Assembly: GCF_047250365.1 (NCBI RefSeq)
Contig: NZ_JBLBVL010000001.1
Location: 496,001-560,000 of the forward strand
DNA from: Thaumasiovibrio sp047250365
GTDB lineage: Bacteria > Pseudomonadota > Gammaproteobacteria > Enterobacterales > Vibrionaceae
Direction of reading: 5' to 3'
DNA length: 64,000 nucleotides
The notes below the pieces were generated by a model. It did not search any database and was not told the origin of the DNA. It was given only the letters and a program-made list of their open reading frames with translations. The position numbers and the translations under genes were made by a program. Positions 50,922 through 60,032 of the stretch are shown here, one piece after another; positions within the stretch are counted from its first letter, which is position 1; each line of letters starts with the position of its first letter.

Positions 50922-51842
50922 ATGGATATTGGCTTTATCGTACAAATATCACTGGTTGTATTAGTTATTATTGTCATTTCTCGCTCAATACGTTTTGTCC
51001 CTCAAAATGAAGTATGGGTTGTAGAACGATTTGGCAAATACCAGTCCAATAAAGAAGCAGGCCTGAACTACCTCGTGCCAGTTATCGATCGCGTTTCAGC
51101 TAAACGTAGCTTAAAAGAGCAAGCATATGATGTTCCAAGTCAAGCAGCGATTACGAAGGATAATATTCAGCTTATCGTTGATGGCGTCTTGTATTTCCGC
51201 GTGCTAGACCCTTATAAAGCCACTTATGGTGTAGATGATTACGCTTTTGCGGTAACTCAGCTCGCGCAAACAACCATGCGTTCAGAGATTGGTAAAATAG
51301 AACTTGACCAAACATTTGAAGGTCGTGATGCCTTGAATGCTTCAATTGTATCTGCGATTAACGAAGCTTCCTCTTCTTGGGGTGTCGCCGTTATGCGTTA
51401 TGAGCTATCAAATATCACGCCTCCAGAGTCAGTGATGAGCGCGATGGAAAGTCAAATGCGAGCTGAACGTGAACGTCGCGCCAAAATCCTTGAGTCTGAA
51501 GGAGAAAAAGCAGCAGCGATCAATGTTGCTGAAGGTGAAAAACGTTCTCGTGTCTTGGCCGCTGAAGCAGAAAAGCAAGAACAAGTTCTCGCTGCTGAAG
51601 GTGAGGCTACTGCCCTCGTTGCCGTCGCAACCGCACAAGCTGAGGCGCTAAAACTGGTCGGTGATGCAGCAGCAACGGCTGAGGGGCAAAAAGCGGTTGA
51701 GCTTGAGCTGGCATCAAAAGCAATCGAAGCCAAGCGTGAAATCGCCAAGGAGTCGACCGTTGTGCTACTACCTGATAGTTCAACAGAAGCTGGCTCTATC
51801 GTGGCCCAAGCAACATCAATTTTAAGTGCCATGAAAAAGTAA
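50922..51842 (+). CDS. qmcA: SPFH/Band 7 membrane protein QmcA
   Basis: A 306-residue stomatin-like protein. One N-terminal membrane segment (about 4-20), the SPFH domain (VPQNEVWVVERFGKYQ ... SNITPPESVM) to about 190, then an Ala/Glu/Lys-rich coiled coil at about 170-280 (RAKILESEGEKAAAINVAEGEKRSRVLAAEAEK...). E. coli QmcA forms large inner-membrane assemblies linked to FtsH-type quality control. It is 35 nt upstream of the NfeD-type partner gene, a conserved pair. Confidence 0.94.
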   Translation: MDIGFIVQISLVVLVIIVISRSIRFVPQNEVWVVERFGKYQSNKEAGLNYLVPVIDRVSAKRSLKEQAYDVPSQAAITKDNIQLIVDGVLYFRVLDPYKATYGVDDYAFAVTQLAQTTMRSEIGKIELDQTFEGRDALNASIVSAINEASSSWGVAVMRYELSNITPPESVMSAMESQMRAERERRAKILESEGEKAAAINVAEGEKRSRVLAAEAEKQEQVLAAEGEATALVAVATAQAEALKLVGDAAATAEGQKAVELELASKAIEAKREIAKESTVVLLPDSSTEAGSIVAQATSILSAMKK

Positions 51843-51877
51843 ATAACTAGGCTTTCATATCAATAAAGGGATCACTG

Positions 51878-52360
51878 ATGGGGTTTGATAATTATTTAGC
51901 AGAGTGGCTTATTGCTGGTGGTATCGCTCTGATAGTTATTGAAGTGGCAGTTTTGGGGATATCCACGATTATTTTGTTAATCGGTGGTGTATCGTTGATT
52001 GTGACTGGTTTAGCTTATCAATTCGAACTGGTTCAGCGCTCAAACCTACCAATATTATTAGCGGTAACGCTTACTGTTCTGATGGTCTTGTTATATAAAC
52101 CATTACAGAAGTTCCAAAATAAAACCGATGATAAAAACTTAGACCTCGATTTCTCAAGGCACCAACTGATACTAGAGTCAGATGTAGATAAGGACAGTAA
52201 AACAACTTATCAATATTCTGGCGTCGCATGGGTATTGAAAAGCAACTCACCGATTCCTGCAGGGACTGAGGTTAAAGTGGTGAAAATGGAAGTCGGTGTA
52301 ATGTGGGTTGTCCCCACAAACCCTAAACATGAAAACGATGCCACTTCCGCTGATCAATAA
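51878..52360 (+). CDS. ybbJ: NfeD-like membrane protein YbbJ
   Basis: A 160-residue protein: two or three N-terminal membrane helices (WLIAGGIALIVIEVAVLGISTIILLIGGVSLIVTGL; LPILLAVTLTVLMVLLY) and a C-terminal OB-fold-like NfeD domain (TTYQYSGVAWVLKSNSPIPAGTEVKVVKMEVGVMWVVP). It partners the SPFH protein QmcA encoded just upstream, in the same operon. Own ribosome site AAGGG upstream of ATG. Confidence 0.92.
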   Translation: MGFDNYLAEWLIAGGIALIVIEVAVLGISTIILLIGGVSLIVTGLAYQFELVQRSNLPILLAVTLTVLMVLLYKPLQKFQNKTDDKNLDLDFSRHQLILESDVDKDSKTTYQYSGVAWVLKSNSPIPAGTEVKVVKMEVGVMWVVPTNPKHENDATSADQ

Positions 52361-52432
52361 AACAAACTAGATTCTCCGCTTTCATGCCACAGGGGCGCAG
52401 TGTTAACTCAATGCGTCCCTTTCCTATCGATA

Positions 52433-52858
52433 TTAGCCATCATGATGTTCTGAACACGGAACGGCGGCGCGCTCCCCGCTTAACGCTGTTAATATTGGGC
52501 ACTGTGAAGACATATCACCCGGGCATGCTTGTGTCAGTGCGCTTAACGTCTTTTTCATCGCCTGCAATTCGGCAATTTTTGTATCAATCTCGGCCAGTTT
52601 ATCCAGTGCATGCTGTTTCACCACCGCACTATGTCGATCGGGGTTACGGGATAAATCCAGCAATGCACGGCATTCATCTAGGCTAAAACCAATTAATTTC
52701 GCCCGCTTAATCAGCTGCAGTTCTGCAACATGCCCATCGTTATAGGATCGATAACCATTCTCTGCTCGTTGCGGTGCTGAAATAAGCAATTTCTGTTCGT
52801 AAAAGCGAATAGTTTTGCTTGTTAGTCCGGTTAAACGCGCAATCTCACTAATATTCAT
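52433..52858 (-). CDS. cueR: MerR family copper-responsive regulator CueR
   Basis: A 141-residue MerR-type activator that senses Cu(I). N-terminal HTH (MNISEIARLTGLTSKTIRFYEQKLL), dimer helix at about 80-110, and metal-binding cysteines C112 and C120 in ACPGDMSSQCPI, the same numbers as in E. coli CueR. Divergent from copA, whose promoter has the expected 19-bp spacer. A C-terminal tail with C and HH (PCSEHHDG) is present. Confidence 0.96.
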   Translation of the reverse strand: MNISEIARLTGLTSKTIRFYEQKLLISAPQRAENGYRSYNDGHVAELQLIKRAKLIGFSLDECRALLDLSRNPDRHSAVVKQHALDKLAEIDTKIAELQAMKKTLSALTQACPGDMSSQCPILTALSGERAAVPCSEHHDG

Positions 52859-52865
52859 TCTACCC

Positions 52866-52896
52866 TTGACCTTACAGTAACTGGAACCTTTACACT
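52866..52896 (+). promoter_or_regulatory. CueR-controlled promoter of copA
   Basis: -35 TTGACC (52866-52871) and -10 TACACT (52891-52896) are separated by exactly 19 nt, the long spacer typical of MerR-family promoters. The spacer contains an imperfect dyad (ACCTTAC ... GGAACCT) where CueR would bind. Confidence 0.85.
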
Positions 52897-52926
52897 GATG
52901 TTATCGTAAAAGAACGGATAAACACA

Positions 52927-55629
52927 ATGATTTATGAGCTACCATTGTCGGGGCTACGCTGCCACCGTTGCATTCAAAAACTAGAACAAGCACTAAGCCA
53001 ACAAGACAATATCAGTCACTACACCGTCACCAAGACGGATCTACAAGTAACAGGAGAGATCAGCCGAACCTCCTTAATTGCACTTATTCAAGCGCAGGGC
53101 TTTGACGTACCAGATAGCATCACATTGGCACTGTCTGGATTAAGCTGTGGTCGCTGCGTCAACAAAGTTAAAGCCGCACTTGAGAACGCGCCCAATGTTG
53201 ACGATTACCATGTTGAAAAGACGTTTATGCGAGTGACAGGCAGCATTACTGCGGCGGAGCTAACTCAACTGATTGAAGAACTCGGTTATGCTGTTGTACT
53301 CGACACACCGCCAACAGCAAGCAAATCGATACATCATGAACACAATACTCCCGATTTAACCCCGCCAAATAACGCTGAAGCGCCCGCCGCAACAGAGCAA
53401 CAACAGAACACCGCCAAAGGACAACGCTGGCAGATTATTATTCATGGCATGACCTGCGCCAGTTGCGTTGCGTCCGTCGAAAAAACCATTCGTGCACAAC
53501 CAGACACCACCGAAGTCAGCGTCAATCTTGCTGAAAGTAGCGCAACGGTATACGCCAACGATCCTGAGCCTATTATCACTGCGCTTAACCATGCAGGCTA
53601 CCCAGCGTCTTTGATGGTGAGCGAACAGCAACGCCGTGAAACTTTAGAGCAACAGTCCCAACAACGTTACCGCCGTCATCTGCGTGATACTGCGATTGCA
53701 CTCACCTTAAGCTTACCCATGATGGGGTATGGCATGTTTGGTGGCTCAATGATGATTACATCAAGCGAGCTACAAATCGGCTGGGGATTGGTCGGCATAC
53801 TAACGCTATTCATGTTAGCGACAGCAGGGCGTGATTTCTTCCGCAATGCCATCACCGCGTTATCCCATAAGCGTGCCACCATGGATACGCTCGTCGCATT
53901 AGGCACTGGGTGTGCATGGCTCTACTCCATGTTGGTTGTTGTCCAGCCTTCACTCTTTCCTGAAAGCGCGCGACATGTCTACTTTGAAGCTTCAGCGATG
54001 ATCATTGGTCTAATTTCATTAGGGCACGCAATTGAGACCAAAGCTCGTCGGCGCTCATCAAAAGCACTGGAAAAGCTCTTAGATCTTCAACCACTTCAAG
54101 CAATCACTATCGTCGACGGTGCGGAGAAGAGCATCGATATCGACCAAATCACCCCCGGCATGCAACTGCGTTTAAAGCCCGGCGCAAAAGTGGCGCTCGA
54201 TGGCGTAGTAACACACGGTCACAGCTTTATTGATGAGTCGCTCCTAACAGGGGAGCCAATTGCCGTTAACAAACAAACGGGGGATACCGTTCATGCCGGC
54301 ACACTGAACCAACAAGGCACATTAGATTACACCGTCACAGCAACCGGAAACGATACCCTTCTCGCACGCATTATTGACATGGTTCGCCAAGCACAAAGCT
54401 CGAAGCCAGCCATTGCAAGGCTCGCCGATCGCATTGCAGCCGTTTTTGTTCCCATCGTTGTGATCATTGCCTTGTGCACTGCCCTACTATGGTGGTTACT
54501 CGGCCCAGAACCTAAGGTTAGCTACATGCTTGTTGCTGCCACCAGTGTATTGATTATCGCTTGTCCTTGCGCACTCGGTCTCGCAACACCAATGTCAGTC
54601 ACCATCGGTGTTGGTCGAGCTGCCGAATTTGGCGTGCTCATCCGGGATGCCAATGCCCTTCAGCTTGCCAATAGTGTCGATACCGTTGTCTTAGATAAAA
54701 CTGGCACACTAACCCAAGGCGCCCCACAAATCACCTCTGTTGCTTTACTAAAACAAGAGCATAGCCTGTCACAACAGGATGTACTTGATATCGTCGCCAG
54801 CATTGAGTGTTATTCCGAGCATCCGCTAGCTATCGCCCTTAGCCAAGCTGGGCATTCCGTTCACAACGTTGATCAGTTTATCGCTCATCTCGGTAAAGGC
54901 GTTGCAGCTTATGTTAATAACCAGCAATGGTTTATCGGTAATCAACGCTTAATGGAAGAGCAAGGAATTGCATATCCTGCTGAATCTGCTGCAAAACTGG
55001 CGGCAAGCGGTGCCACAGCGGTGTTTGTCGCCTGCAATGATCAAGCTATTGCCCTGCTCGGCATTAGCGACCCCTTGCGCGAAGATAGCCAAGCTGCCGT
55101 CAGCGCTTTTCAACGAATGGGTAAACAAGTCATTATGCTGACGGGCGATCATCACATCACCGCCAAAGCCATTGCTCAGCAAGCTGGTATTACGGAGGTG
55201 ATTGCCAATGTACTGCCTGATGGAAAAGCAGCGGCTATTCAGCAACTAACGGAGCAAGGCCGCAGTGTACTCATGATCGGCGATGGGATTAACGATGCGC
55301 CAGCATTAGCCGCTGCTCATGTTGGCATGGCGATGGGGAGTGGTAGTGATGTCGCCAAAGAAACGGCGCATTTCACGCTGGTACGCCACTCGTTAGGCTC
55401 TGCTGTGGATGCGCTGCAGCTTTCTAATGCGACCTTACGTAATATGTACCAAAATCTATTTGGTGCCTTTATTTACAATATAATTGGCATTCCGGTCGCA
55501 GCGGGAATTCTCTACCCATTCACGGGGACGTTACTCAATCCAATGCTAGCGGGCGCAGCAATGGCATTATCATCTATTACGGTCGTCTCAAATGCGAACC
55601 GATTGCGCCTATTCCAACCAAAGGCTTAA
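52927..55629 (+). CDS. copA: Copper-exporting P1B-type ATPase with three metal-binding domains
   Basis: A 900-residue pump that exports Cu(I) across the inner membrane. Three N-terminal HMA domains carry CxxC pairs at 12/15 (CHRC), 74/77 (CGRC) and 177/180 (GMTCASC). The membrane metal site is CPC at 546-548, the phosphorylated Asp is D590 in DKTGT, and the SEHPLA nucleotide-domain motif is intact. E. coli CopA (834) has two HMA domains, so this one is longer at the N-terminus. The first HMA is atypical (LRCHRC without the GMTC consensus). Starts 31 nt after the CueR promoter -10 box. Confidence 0.97.
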   Translation: MIYELPLSGLRCHRCIQKLEQALSQQDNISHYTVTKTDLQVTGEISRTSLIALIQAQGFDVPDSITLALSGLSCGRCVNKVKAALENAPNVDDYHVEKTFMRVTGSITAAELTQLIEELGYAVVLDTPPTASKSIHHEHNTPDLTPPNNAEAPAATEQQQNTAKGQRWQIIIHGMTCASCVASVEKTIRAQPDTTEVSVNLAESSATVYANDPEPIITALNHAGYPASLMVSEQQRRETLEQQSQQRYRRHLRDTAIALTLSLPMMGYGMFGGSMMITSSELQIGWGLVGILTLFMLATAGRDFFRNAITALSHKRATMDTLVALGTGCAWLYSMLVVVQPSLFPESARHVYFEASAMIIGLISLGHAIETKARRRSSKALEKLLDLQPLQAITIVDGAEKSIDIDQITPGMQLRLKPGAKVALDGVVTHGHSFIDESLLTGEPIAVNKQTGDTVHAGTLNQQGTLDYTVTATGNDTLLARIIDMVRQAQSSKPAIARLADRIAAVFVPIVVIIALCTALLWWLLGPEPKVSYMLVAATSVLIIACPCALGLATPMSVTIGVGRAAEFGVLIRDANALQLANSVDTVVLDKTGTLTQGAPQITSVALLKQEHSLSQQDVLDIVASIECYSEHPLAIALSQAGHSVHNVDQFIAHLGKGVAAYVNNQQWFIGNQRLMEEQGIAYPAESAAKLAASGATAVFVACNDQAIALLGISDPLREDSQAAVSAFQRMGKQVIMLTGDHHITAKAIAQQAGITEVIANVLPDGKAAAIQQLTEQGRSVLMIGDGINDAPALAAAHVGMAMGSGSDVAKETAHFTLVRHSLGSAVDALQLSNATLRNMYQNLFGAFIYNIIGIPVAAGILYPFTGTLLNPMLAGAAMALSSITVVSNANRLRLFQPKA

Positions 55630-55635
55630 GGCAAA

Positions 55636-55670
55636 AACTCAGTAGCCAAATTATCACTGGCTACTGAGTT
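55636..55670. terminator. Terminator between copA and the kinase-like gene
   Basis: A 13-bp perfect stem beginning AACTCAGTAGCCA, 9-nt loop, 7 nt after the copA stop, with A5 before it. Convergent with the minus-strand gene ending at 55682, so it probably serves both. Confidence 0.85.
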
Positions 55671-55681
55671 ACTCTGCAAGG

Positions 55682-56440
55682 TTAAATCCGCTCAATCAAA
55701 GCGAGTGCATTAAGAATTTGCTTTGAGGTGCGGTTATCTTTAAACAGCAAAATGGCCTTGGCAACAAAACGAAACCGATTCAACAGTCGAGCAATACGTT
55801 TTAGCTCTTGCCACGCACTATCCCCTACTCGTTGGTGCCATAGCGCCAAGCCACGCAATTTATCTTCCTCCGTAACTTGCGGTAGGCGGCAAAAATCCAT
55901 CAGCAATAAAAACATATCTCTTGCCATCATCTGCGGTGATGGTGCAGGCATTGACTCTTCAAAGTCAATCAGCGCGACACTACCATCGCTTTGCAATAAA
56001 ATATCGCGCATAGCGGGGCGGCCATGCACGATTTCAATCTGATGCAAACTGGCAAACAACTCAAACACTTTATCACTCAGATCTAACGGCAATTGCTCAG
56101 GCTCAACACTGTTTAGTGTTCTGCCTGAATCCAGAGTAACGTAGTATTGGGCTGTCTTAGCCACCAGCGCAGGCACGGGCACCCCTTGCTCTGCTAAACG
56201 CGACATTATGCTGACTTCTTCTTCAAAACGCTGTTGAGCACTCTTCGTTGCATTCGTACGCAGGAATCGCATCATGTTGAATTGGGATAAATACGCCGAC
56301 AGCATCCTCGTCAGCGTTTTTTTATCTTCACCACAAACCTTTACCCAATATTTCTGGTTATCCACACTAATCGGATATACGCCAGCTGGTTTTGTCTTCG
56401 CCAACTCTAAACTGAGGCTATGAAGCTGCTCTAGATTCAT
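55682..56440 (-). CDS. Protein kinase-like / LPS kinase-like phosphotransferase
   Basis: A 252-residue cytoplasmic protein with a kinase-like fold. The catalytic loop reads VHGRPAMRDILLQSDGSVALIDFEES (HGR...D-I-L, then IDFEE as the DFG-type metal motif), the layout of Kdo/heptose kinases, RIO/Bud32 and aminoglycoside phosphotransferases. A basic N-terminal half (RMLSAYLSQFNMMRFLRTNATKSAQQRFEEEVSIMSRLAEQGVPVPALV) is the N-lobe with Glu in the alpha-C region. The substrate is unknown: lipopolysaccharide sugars or a protein are both possible. Monocistronic. Confidence 0.72.
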   Translation of the reverse strand: MNLEQLHSLSLELAKTKPAGVYPISVDNQKYWVKVCGEDKKTLTRMLSAYLSQFNMMRFLRTNATKSAQQRFEEEVSIMSRLAEQGVPVPALVAKTAQYYVTLDSGRTLNSVEPEQLPLDLSDKVFELFASLHQIEIVHGRPAMRDILLQSDGSVALIDFEESMPAPSPQMMARDMFLLLMDFCRLPQVTEEDKLRGLALWHQRVGDSAWQELKRIARLLNRFRFVAKAILLFKDNRTSKQILNALALIERI

Positions 56441-56657
56441 TAAATCTTCATCTCTATTTCATTAACTCTGCAAGATTAGATGGGTCACTCTAGGAACACA
56501 ACACTCAAGCCTCGATAACGTGGTTCAACAGAGCAAAAAAGCAGCGCAACAATGAAAAATTGCCCAATAAACTGAACAGAAAATAAAAATGACCGTGACG
56601 TCATGATATCGGCTTGGCACAATAGGCTGAACTTCATCTGCAACAGAGAAATTACTG

Positions 56658-57530
56658 ATGTTTAAACGTAGAGGGCTAGCCCAATTTACGACTGCACTAC
56701 TATTCTCACTGTTCTCTGTCTCAATCAGTGCTGCCCCTTTGGTATGGACGGCTAGTCAGGGTCAATCCCATTACACGTTAATTGGCTCTGTCCATATGGG
56801 GGATAGTGGCATGTCATCATTCGAAGATATGCTGTCACACTATGTTAAAGAGGCTGACGGCGTGATTGTTGAAGCTAACATACTGCAACCTGCGTCTCCC
56901 CTATCAGCAACAGCGATAGCTACAACCACTCGCGATAATTTAACCACACAACAACAGGCAACGCTGCGCAGCATCGCCAACCAGCTCAAACTGCCCTTTC
57001 GCCACCTGATGAACGCACCACCTTGGTTAACAGCACTGCAATTACAACTTCACCAAGCTCAACAAGCTGGGCTACGTCCCGAGTGGGGTATCGATATACA
57101 AGTGTTGCAAAGCGCTCACGCGCAAGCGGTTCCAATAATCGAATTGGAAGGTATCGAGCAGCAAATGGCACTCCTCAGCCAACTGCCAGAGAATGGCTTA
57201 CCATTATTGCTCCACACACTCGAGGAGTGGCAACCAATGCAAGAAATGGTACGTTGCATGAGCGATGCATGGCAAGCAGGCGACCTGGCCGCTTTTGAGA
57301 GACTGCTTGATGACAGCCGTATCGATAATGACACCGACAACGCGCTTATCTATCAACGAAATCGGCATTGGAGTGAGCAGTTGAAGGGACATATTGCACC
57401 GGGTCATTATCTGGTCGTGGTCGGTATGTTGCACATGGTAGGGCCACAAGGCTTACCATCACTACTTAAGCAGCACGGATTTACCGTTGAGCAGGCAAGT
57501 CAATCACAATCTAGCCATTGCTATCAATAG
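56658..57530 (+). CDS. TraB/GumN family protein
   Basis: A 290-residue secreted or periplasmic protein with a signal peptide (LLFSLFSVSISAAP). Family motifs: GSVHMGD near residue 43 (usually GSIHLG), EANILQP, GIDIQVLQSA and VVVGMLHMVG near the end (usually G-A-x-H-x-x-G). TraB/GumN proteins are thought to be metal-dependent hydrolases or proteases, without firm substrate. The C-terminus has a cysteine (SSHCYQ) and another near residue 199. Monocistronic. Confidence 0.8.
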   Translation: MFKRRGLAQFTTALLFSLFSVSISAAPLVWTASQGQSHYTLIGSVHMGDSGMSSFEDMLSHYVKEADGVIVEANILQPASPLSATAIATTTRDNLTTQQQATLRSIANQLKLPFRHLMNAPPWLTALQLQLHQAQQAGLRPEWGIDIQVLQSAHAQAVPIIELEGIEQQMALLSQLPENGLPLLLHTLEEWQPMQEMVRCMSDAWQAGDLAAFERLLDDSRIDNDTDNALIYQRNRHWSEQLKGHIAPGHYLVVVGMLHMVGPQGLPSLLKQHGFTVEQASQSQSSHCYQ

Positions 57531-57697
57531 ATGCCAATAGAGAATAGTATGCACCCAGTCACATACCAGCAAGCACACCAATGCTAAGCTATACATTCAT
57601 GCTCGGCATTTTACCTCTCTGAAGCTTAACACTGCCGTGACATACATTTGCTTTTTCAAGGGTACCATTCTGTTATCAGTCTTGAGGGAGAGTCACG

Positions 57698-57895
57698 ATG
57701 AATGAACAAGAGTTTGATCGTCTAAAAGCGCAATTAACGGTGATGACCAAATCACAACGAAAAACGTTATTACAAGCACTCAATAAATTTGAAGACAGCT
57801 CAGAATCATCGCTTTATACACAGCAAAACGTGTTATCTGATGCCGAGCTCAGCCTGATTAGTGAGCTGTTTAGCGCTGACGAGCAATCTTATTAG
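57698..57895 (+). CDS. Small conserved-looking protein, 65 aa
   Basis: A 65-residue soluble protein with helical, heptad-friendly composition: MNEQEFDRLKAQLTVMTKSQ then KTLLQALNKFEDSS, and a C-terminal helix with SDAELSLISELF. It has a strong ribosome site (GAGGGAGAG) 8 nt before the ATG and typical codon use, so I take it as real. The first half vaguely recalls the N-terminal domain of some transposases (KLTPAQRKALLAAL), but no transposase follows. Function unknown. It lies convergent to fadJ, with 34 nt between the stops. Confidence 0.7.
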   Translation: MNEQEFDRLKAQLTVMTKSQRKTLLQALNKFEDSSESSLYTQQNVLSDAELSLISELFSADEQSY

Positions 57896-57929
57896 TCGCC
57901 AACGCTAACGACAGACAGCCCGTGCTCGG

Positions 57930-60032
57930 CTAATAAAACGACCGCCCCCCTTGTGCCATCTCTAACAGCAAGGTACACGGTGTGAAGCGTTTGCCGTACT
58001 GGCGCTCGTGCGTCTCTAACTGCTCAACCACCTGAACTATCCCCAAACGATCCATATACCGGAAAGGCCCGCCAAGAAAAGGAGGGAAACCAATTCCAAA
58101 AATTGCACCAATATCCCCATCGCGCGCAGATGCGATCACGCCCTCATCCAAACATCTTGCCGCCTCATTCAACATCATCAATACACAACGAAACGCCACC
58201 GCTGGTGCATCGATTTTTTGTTGCTCTTTGATGGACAGTAGAGAATAAACCACTTTATCAAGTTGCTTCTTCCGCCCTTTATACCGGTAGAAGCCTTGTC
58301 CGGATTTACGCCCTTTACGATCTGCACCTAACAGTTGTTCAAACAGGGCTGGCGCATGAAAACGCTCCCCAAATTCATTCGCCAATATAGGGCTAATTTT
58401 CGCACCAACATCTATACCCACCTCATCGAGCAAAGAGAATGGACCTAAAGGGAAGCCATAGTCTAACAGTGCGTTATCGATCGCGGCGATACCTCCTCCC
58501 TCTAATAACGCATACCCGGCCTCATTCATATAAGGCGTTAAAATACGATTCACATAAAAACCCGCCCTATCCTTGACCACGATTGCCGTTTTTCCTTGCT
58601 GGCGTGCTAATGCTTGTATTGCGTGTACCGTTTCTATCGAGGTAGTCGCATGCGGAATGATCTCAACTAACGGCATTTTTTCAACCGGACTAAAGTAGTG
58701 TAAACCGATCACATTTTCCGGCCGCGCTGCATAGGCTGCAATCCTCGCGATGGGTAGCGAGGAGGTATTAGAAGCAAAAATTGTTTCCTCTTTACAGTAT
58801 GCTTCAATGTCTGCCACCATCTGCTGCTTAAGAGACAGATCCTCAAAAACCGCTTCAATCACCACCTCACTATTGGCAAAGCCACAATAATGCGTACTAC
58901 CACTTAACAGCGACTGCTTTTTCTGTCTCTCCGCCTTACTGATTTGTCGGCGACGACATTGCTTGCTCAACAATCGATGGTTATAAGCGAGAGCATGGCA
59001 AATACCCTGCTCTGAAACATCTTTAATGCGCACAGGAATGCCTGCTTTAACCGCCGTCACATAACTAATTCCCCCTCCCATTAAGCCACCACCAAGCACC
59101 GCCACTTGTTTCGGCGGTTCTGCCGGGGTATCAGATGCACCATGCTTCTTTAACTCTGTTGTCGCAAAAAATATAGATCGCAGTGCTTTTGACTCTTCAC
59201 TCATAACTAAGCGACCAAAGTGCCTCGCCTCTGCGGCAAGCCCCGCTTTATAACCTTGTTGCAAGCCTATTTTCATTACTTTAAGAATGGCGTCCGGAGC
59301 AGGATAGTTGCCGCGCGTTTTTGCTAACAACTTGCTTTTCGCTTGTGCAAAAAGCAAGCTTCTCCCTACTGGGTTTTTACTGGCAGCCCAGTCCAACGCA
59401 GAACCTTTACGTGTCGGTTTTGCTTGCAACGCCATTTCTGCTGCGACAGCTAACAATATCGATTTAGGCACACAGTCATCAACTAACCCAGTTTTATACG
59501 CTTGGGCGGCCCGAAGTGACTTACCCGATAAAATCATATCTAGCGCGTTAACCATACCAACGAGGCTGGGTAATCGCTGTGTCCCTCCCGAGCCAGGCAA
59601 TAGGCCAAGCTGAACCTCTGGCAACCCTAAGCGCGTTTTCGCATCATCGCTACAGATGCGGCTATGACACGCCATCGCCAACTCCAACCCTCCCCCTAAG
59701 CAAGGGCCATGGATCGCTGCAACAACATGAAAAGGCAAACTGGCAATCCGATCAAATACGGTTTGCCCTGTCTTGACTATCGTTTGAGCCTCTTCCTCAC
59801 TGGTACACTTATCCAACATCCGAATATCGGCACCAGCAACAAAGTTATCTTCTTTGCCTGAATACAACACGGCCCCTTTAACCTTTTCACGACTTAAACG
59901 GTCTAGTAGCGTGGCAATCTGTGGCGCGAATGTATCTTGTAACGTATTCATTTTCTCGCCCGGCACATCCATCTTGATCCAAGCGATAGCCTGTTCATCT
60001 ATCGTTAATTCAAATACAGACACACTCATCAT
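57930..60032 (-). CDS. fadJ: Fatty acid oxidation complex alpha subunit FadJ
   Basis: A 700-residue bifunctional enzyme: N-terminal enoyl-CoA hydratase (crotonase fold; NFVAGADIRML and GPCLGGGLELAMACHSRI with catalytic glutamates), then 3-hydroxyacyl-CoA dehydrogenase with the Rossmann motif VLGGGLMGGGIS at about residue 310 and the catalytic IGLHYFSPVEKMPLVEIIPH. It forms an anaerobic or FadI-type beta-oxidation complex with the thiolase encoded upstream with a 4-nt overlap. Length is close to E. coli FadJ (714). Controlled with fadI from the FadR-like operator at 61359. Confidence 0.96.
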   Translation of the reverse strand: MMSVSVFELTIDEQAIAWIKMDVPGEKMNTLQDTFAPQIATLLDRLSREKVKGAVLYSGKEDNFVAGADIRMLDKCTSEEEAQTIVKTGQTVFDRIASLPFHVVAAIHGPCLGGGLELAMACHSRICSDDAKTRLGLPEVQLGLLPGSGGTQRLPSLVGMVNALDMILSGKSLRAAQAYKTGLVDDCVPKSILLAVAAEMALQAKPTRKGSALDWAASKNPVGRSLLFAQAKSKLLAKTRGNYPAPDAILKVMKIGLQQGYKAGLAAEARHFGRLVMSEESKALRSIFFATTELKKHGASDTPAEPPKQVAVLGGGLMGGGISYVTAVKAGIPVRIKDVSEQGICHALAYNHRLLSKQCRRRQISKAERQKKQSLLSGSTHYCGFANSEVVIEAVFEDLSLKQQMVADIEAYCKEETIFASNTSSLPIARIAAYAARPENVIGLHYFSPVEKMPLVEIIPHATTSIETVHAIQALARQQGKTAIVVKDRAGFYVNRILTPYMNEAGYALLEGGGIAAIDNALLDYGFPLGPFSLLDEVGIDVGAKISPILANEFGERFHAPALFEQLLGADRKGRKSGQGFYRYKGRKKQLDKVVYSLLSIKEQQKIDAPAVAFRCVLMMLNEAARCLDEGVIASARDGDIGAIFGIGFPPFLGGPFRYMDRLGIVQVVEQLETHERQYGKRFTPCTLLLEMAQGGRSFY

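Noticed and set aside
57698..57895. Transposase remnant
   Set aside because: Weak likeness of the first helix to a transposase N-terminus only; no inverted repeats, target duplication or further transposase sequence.
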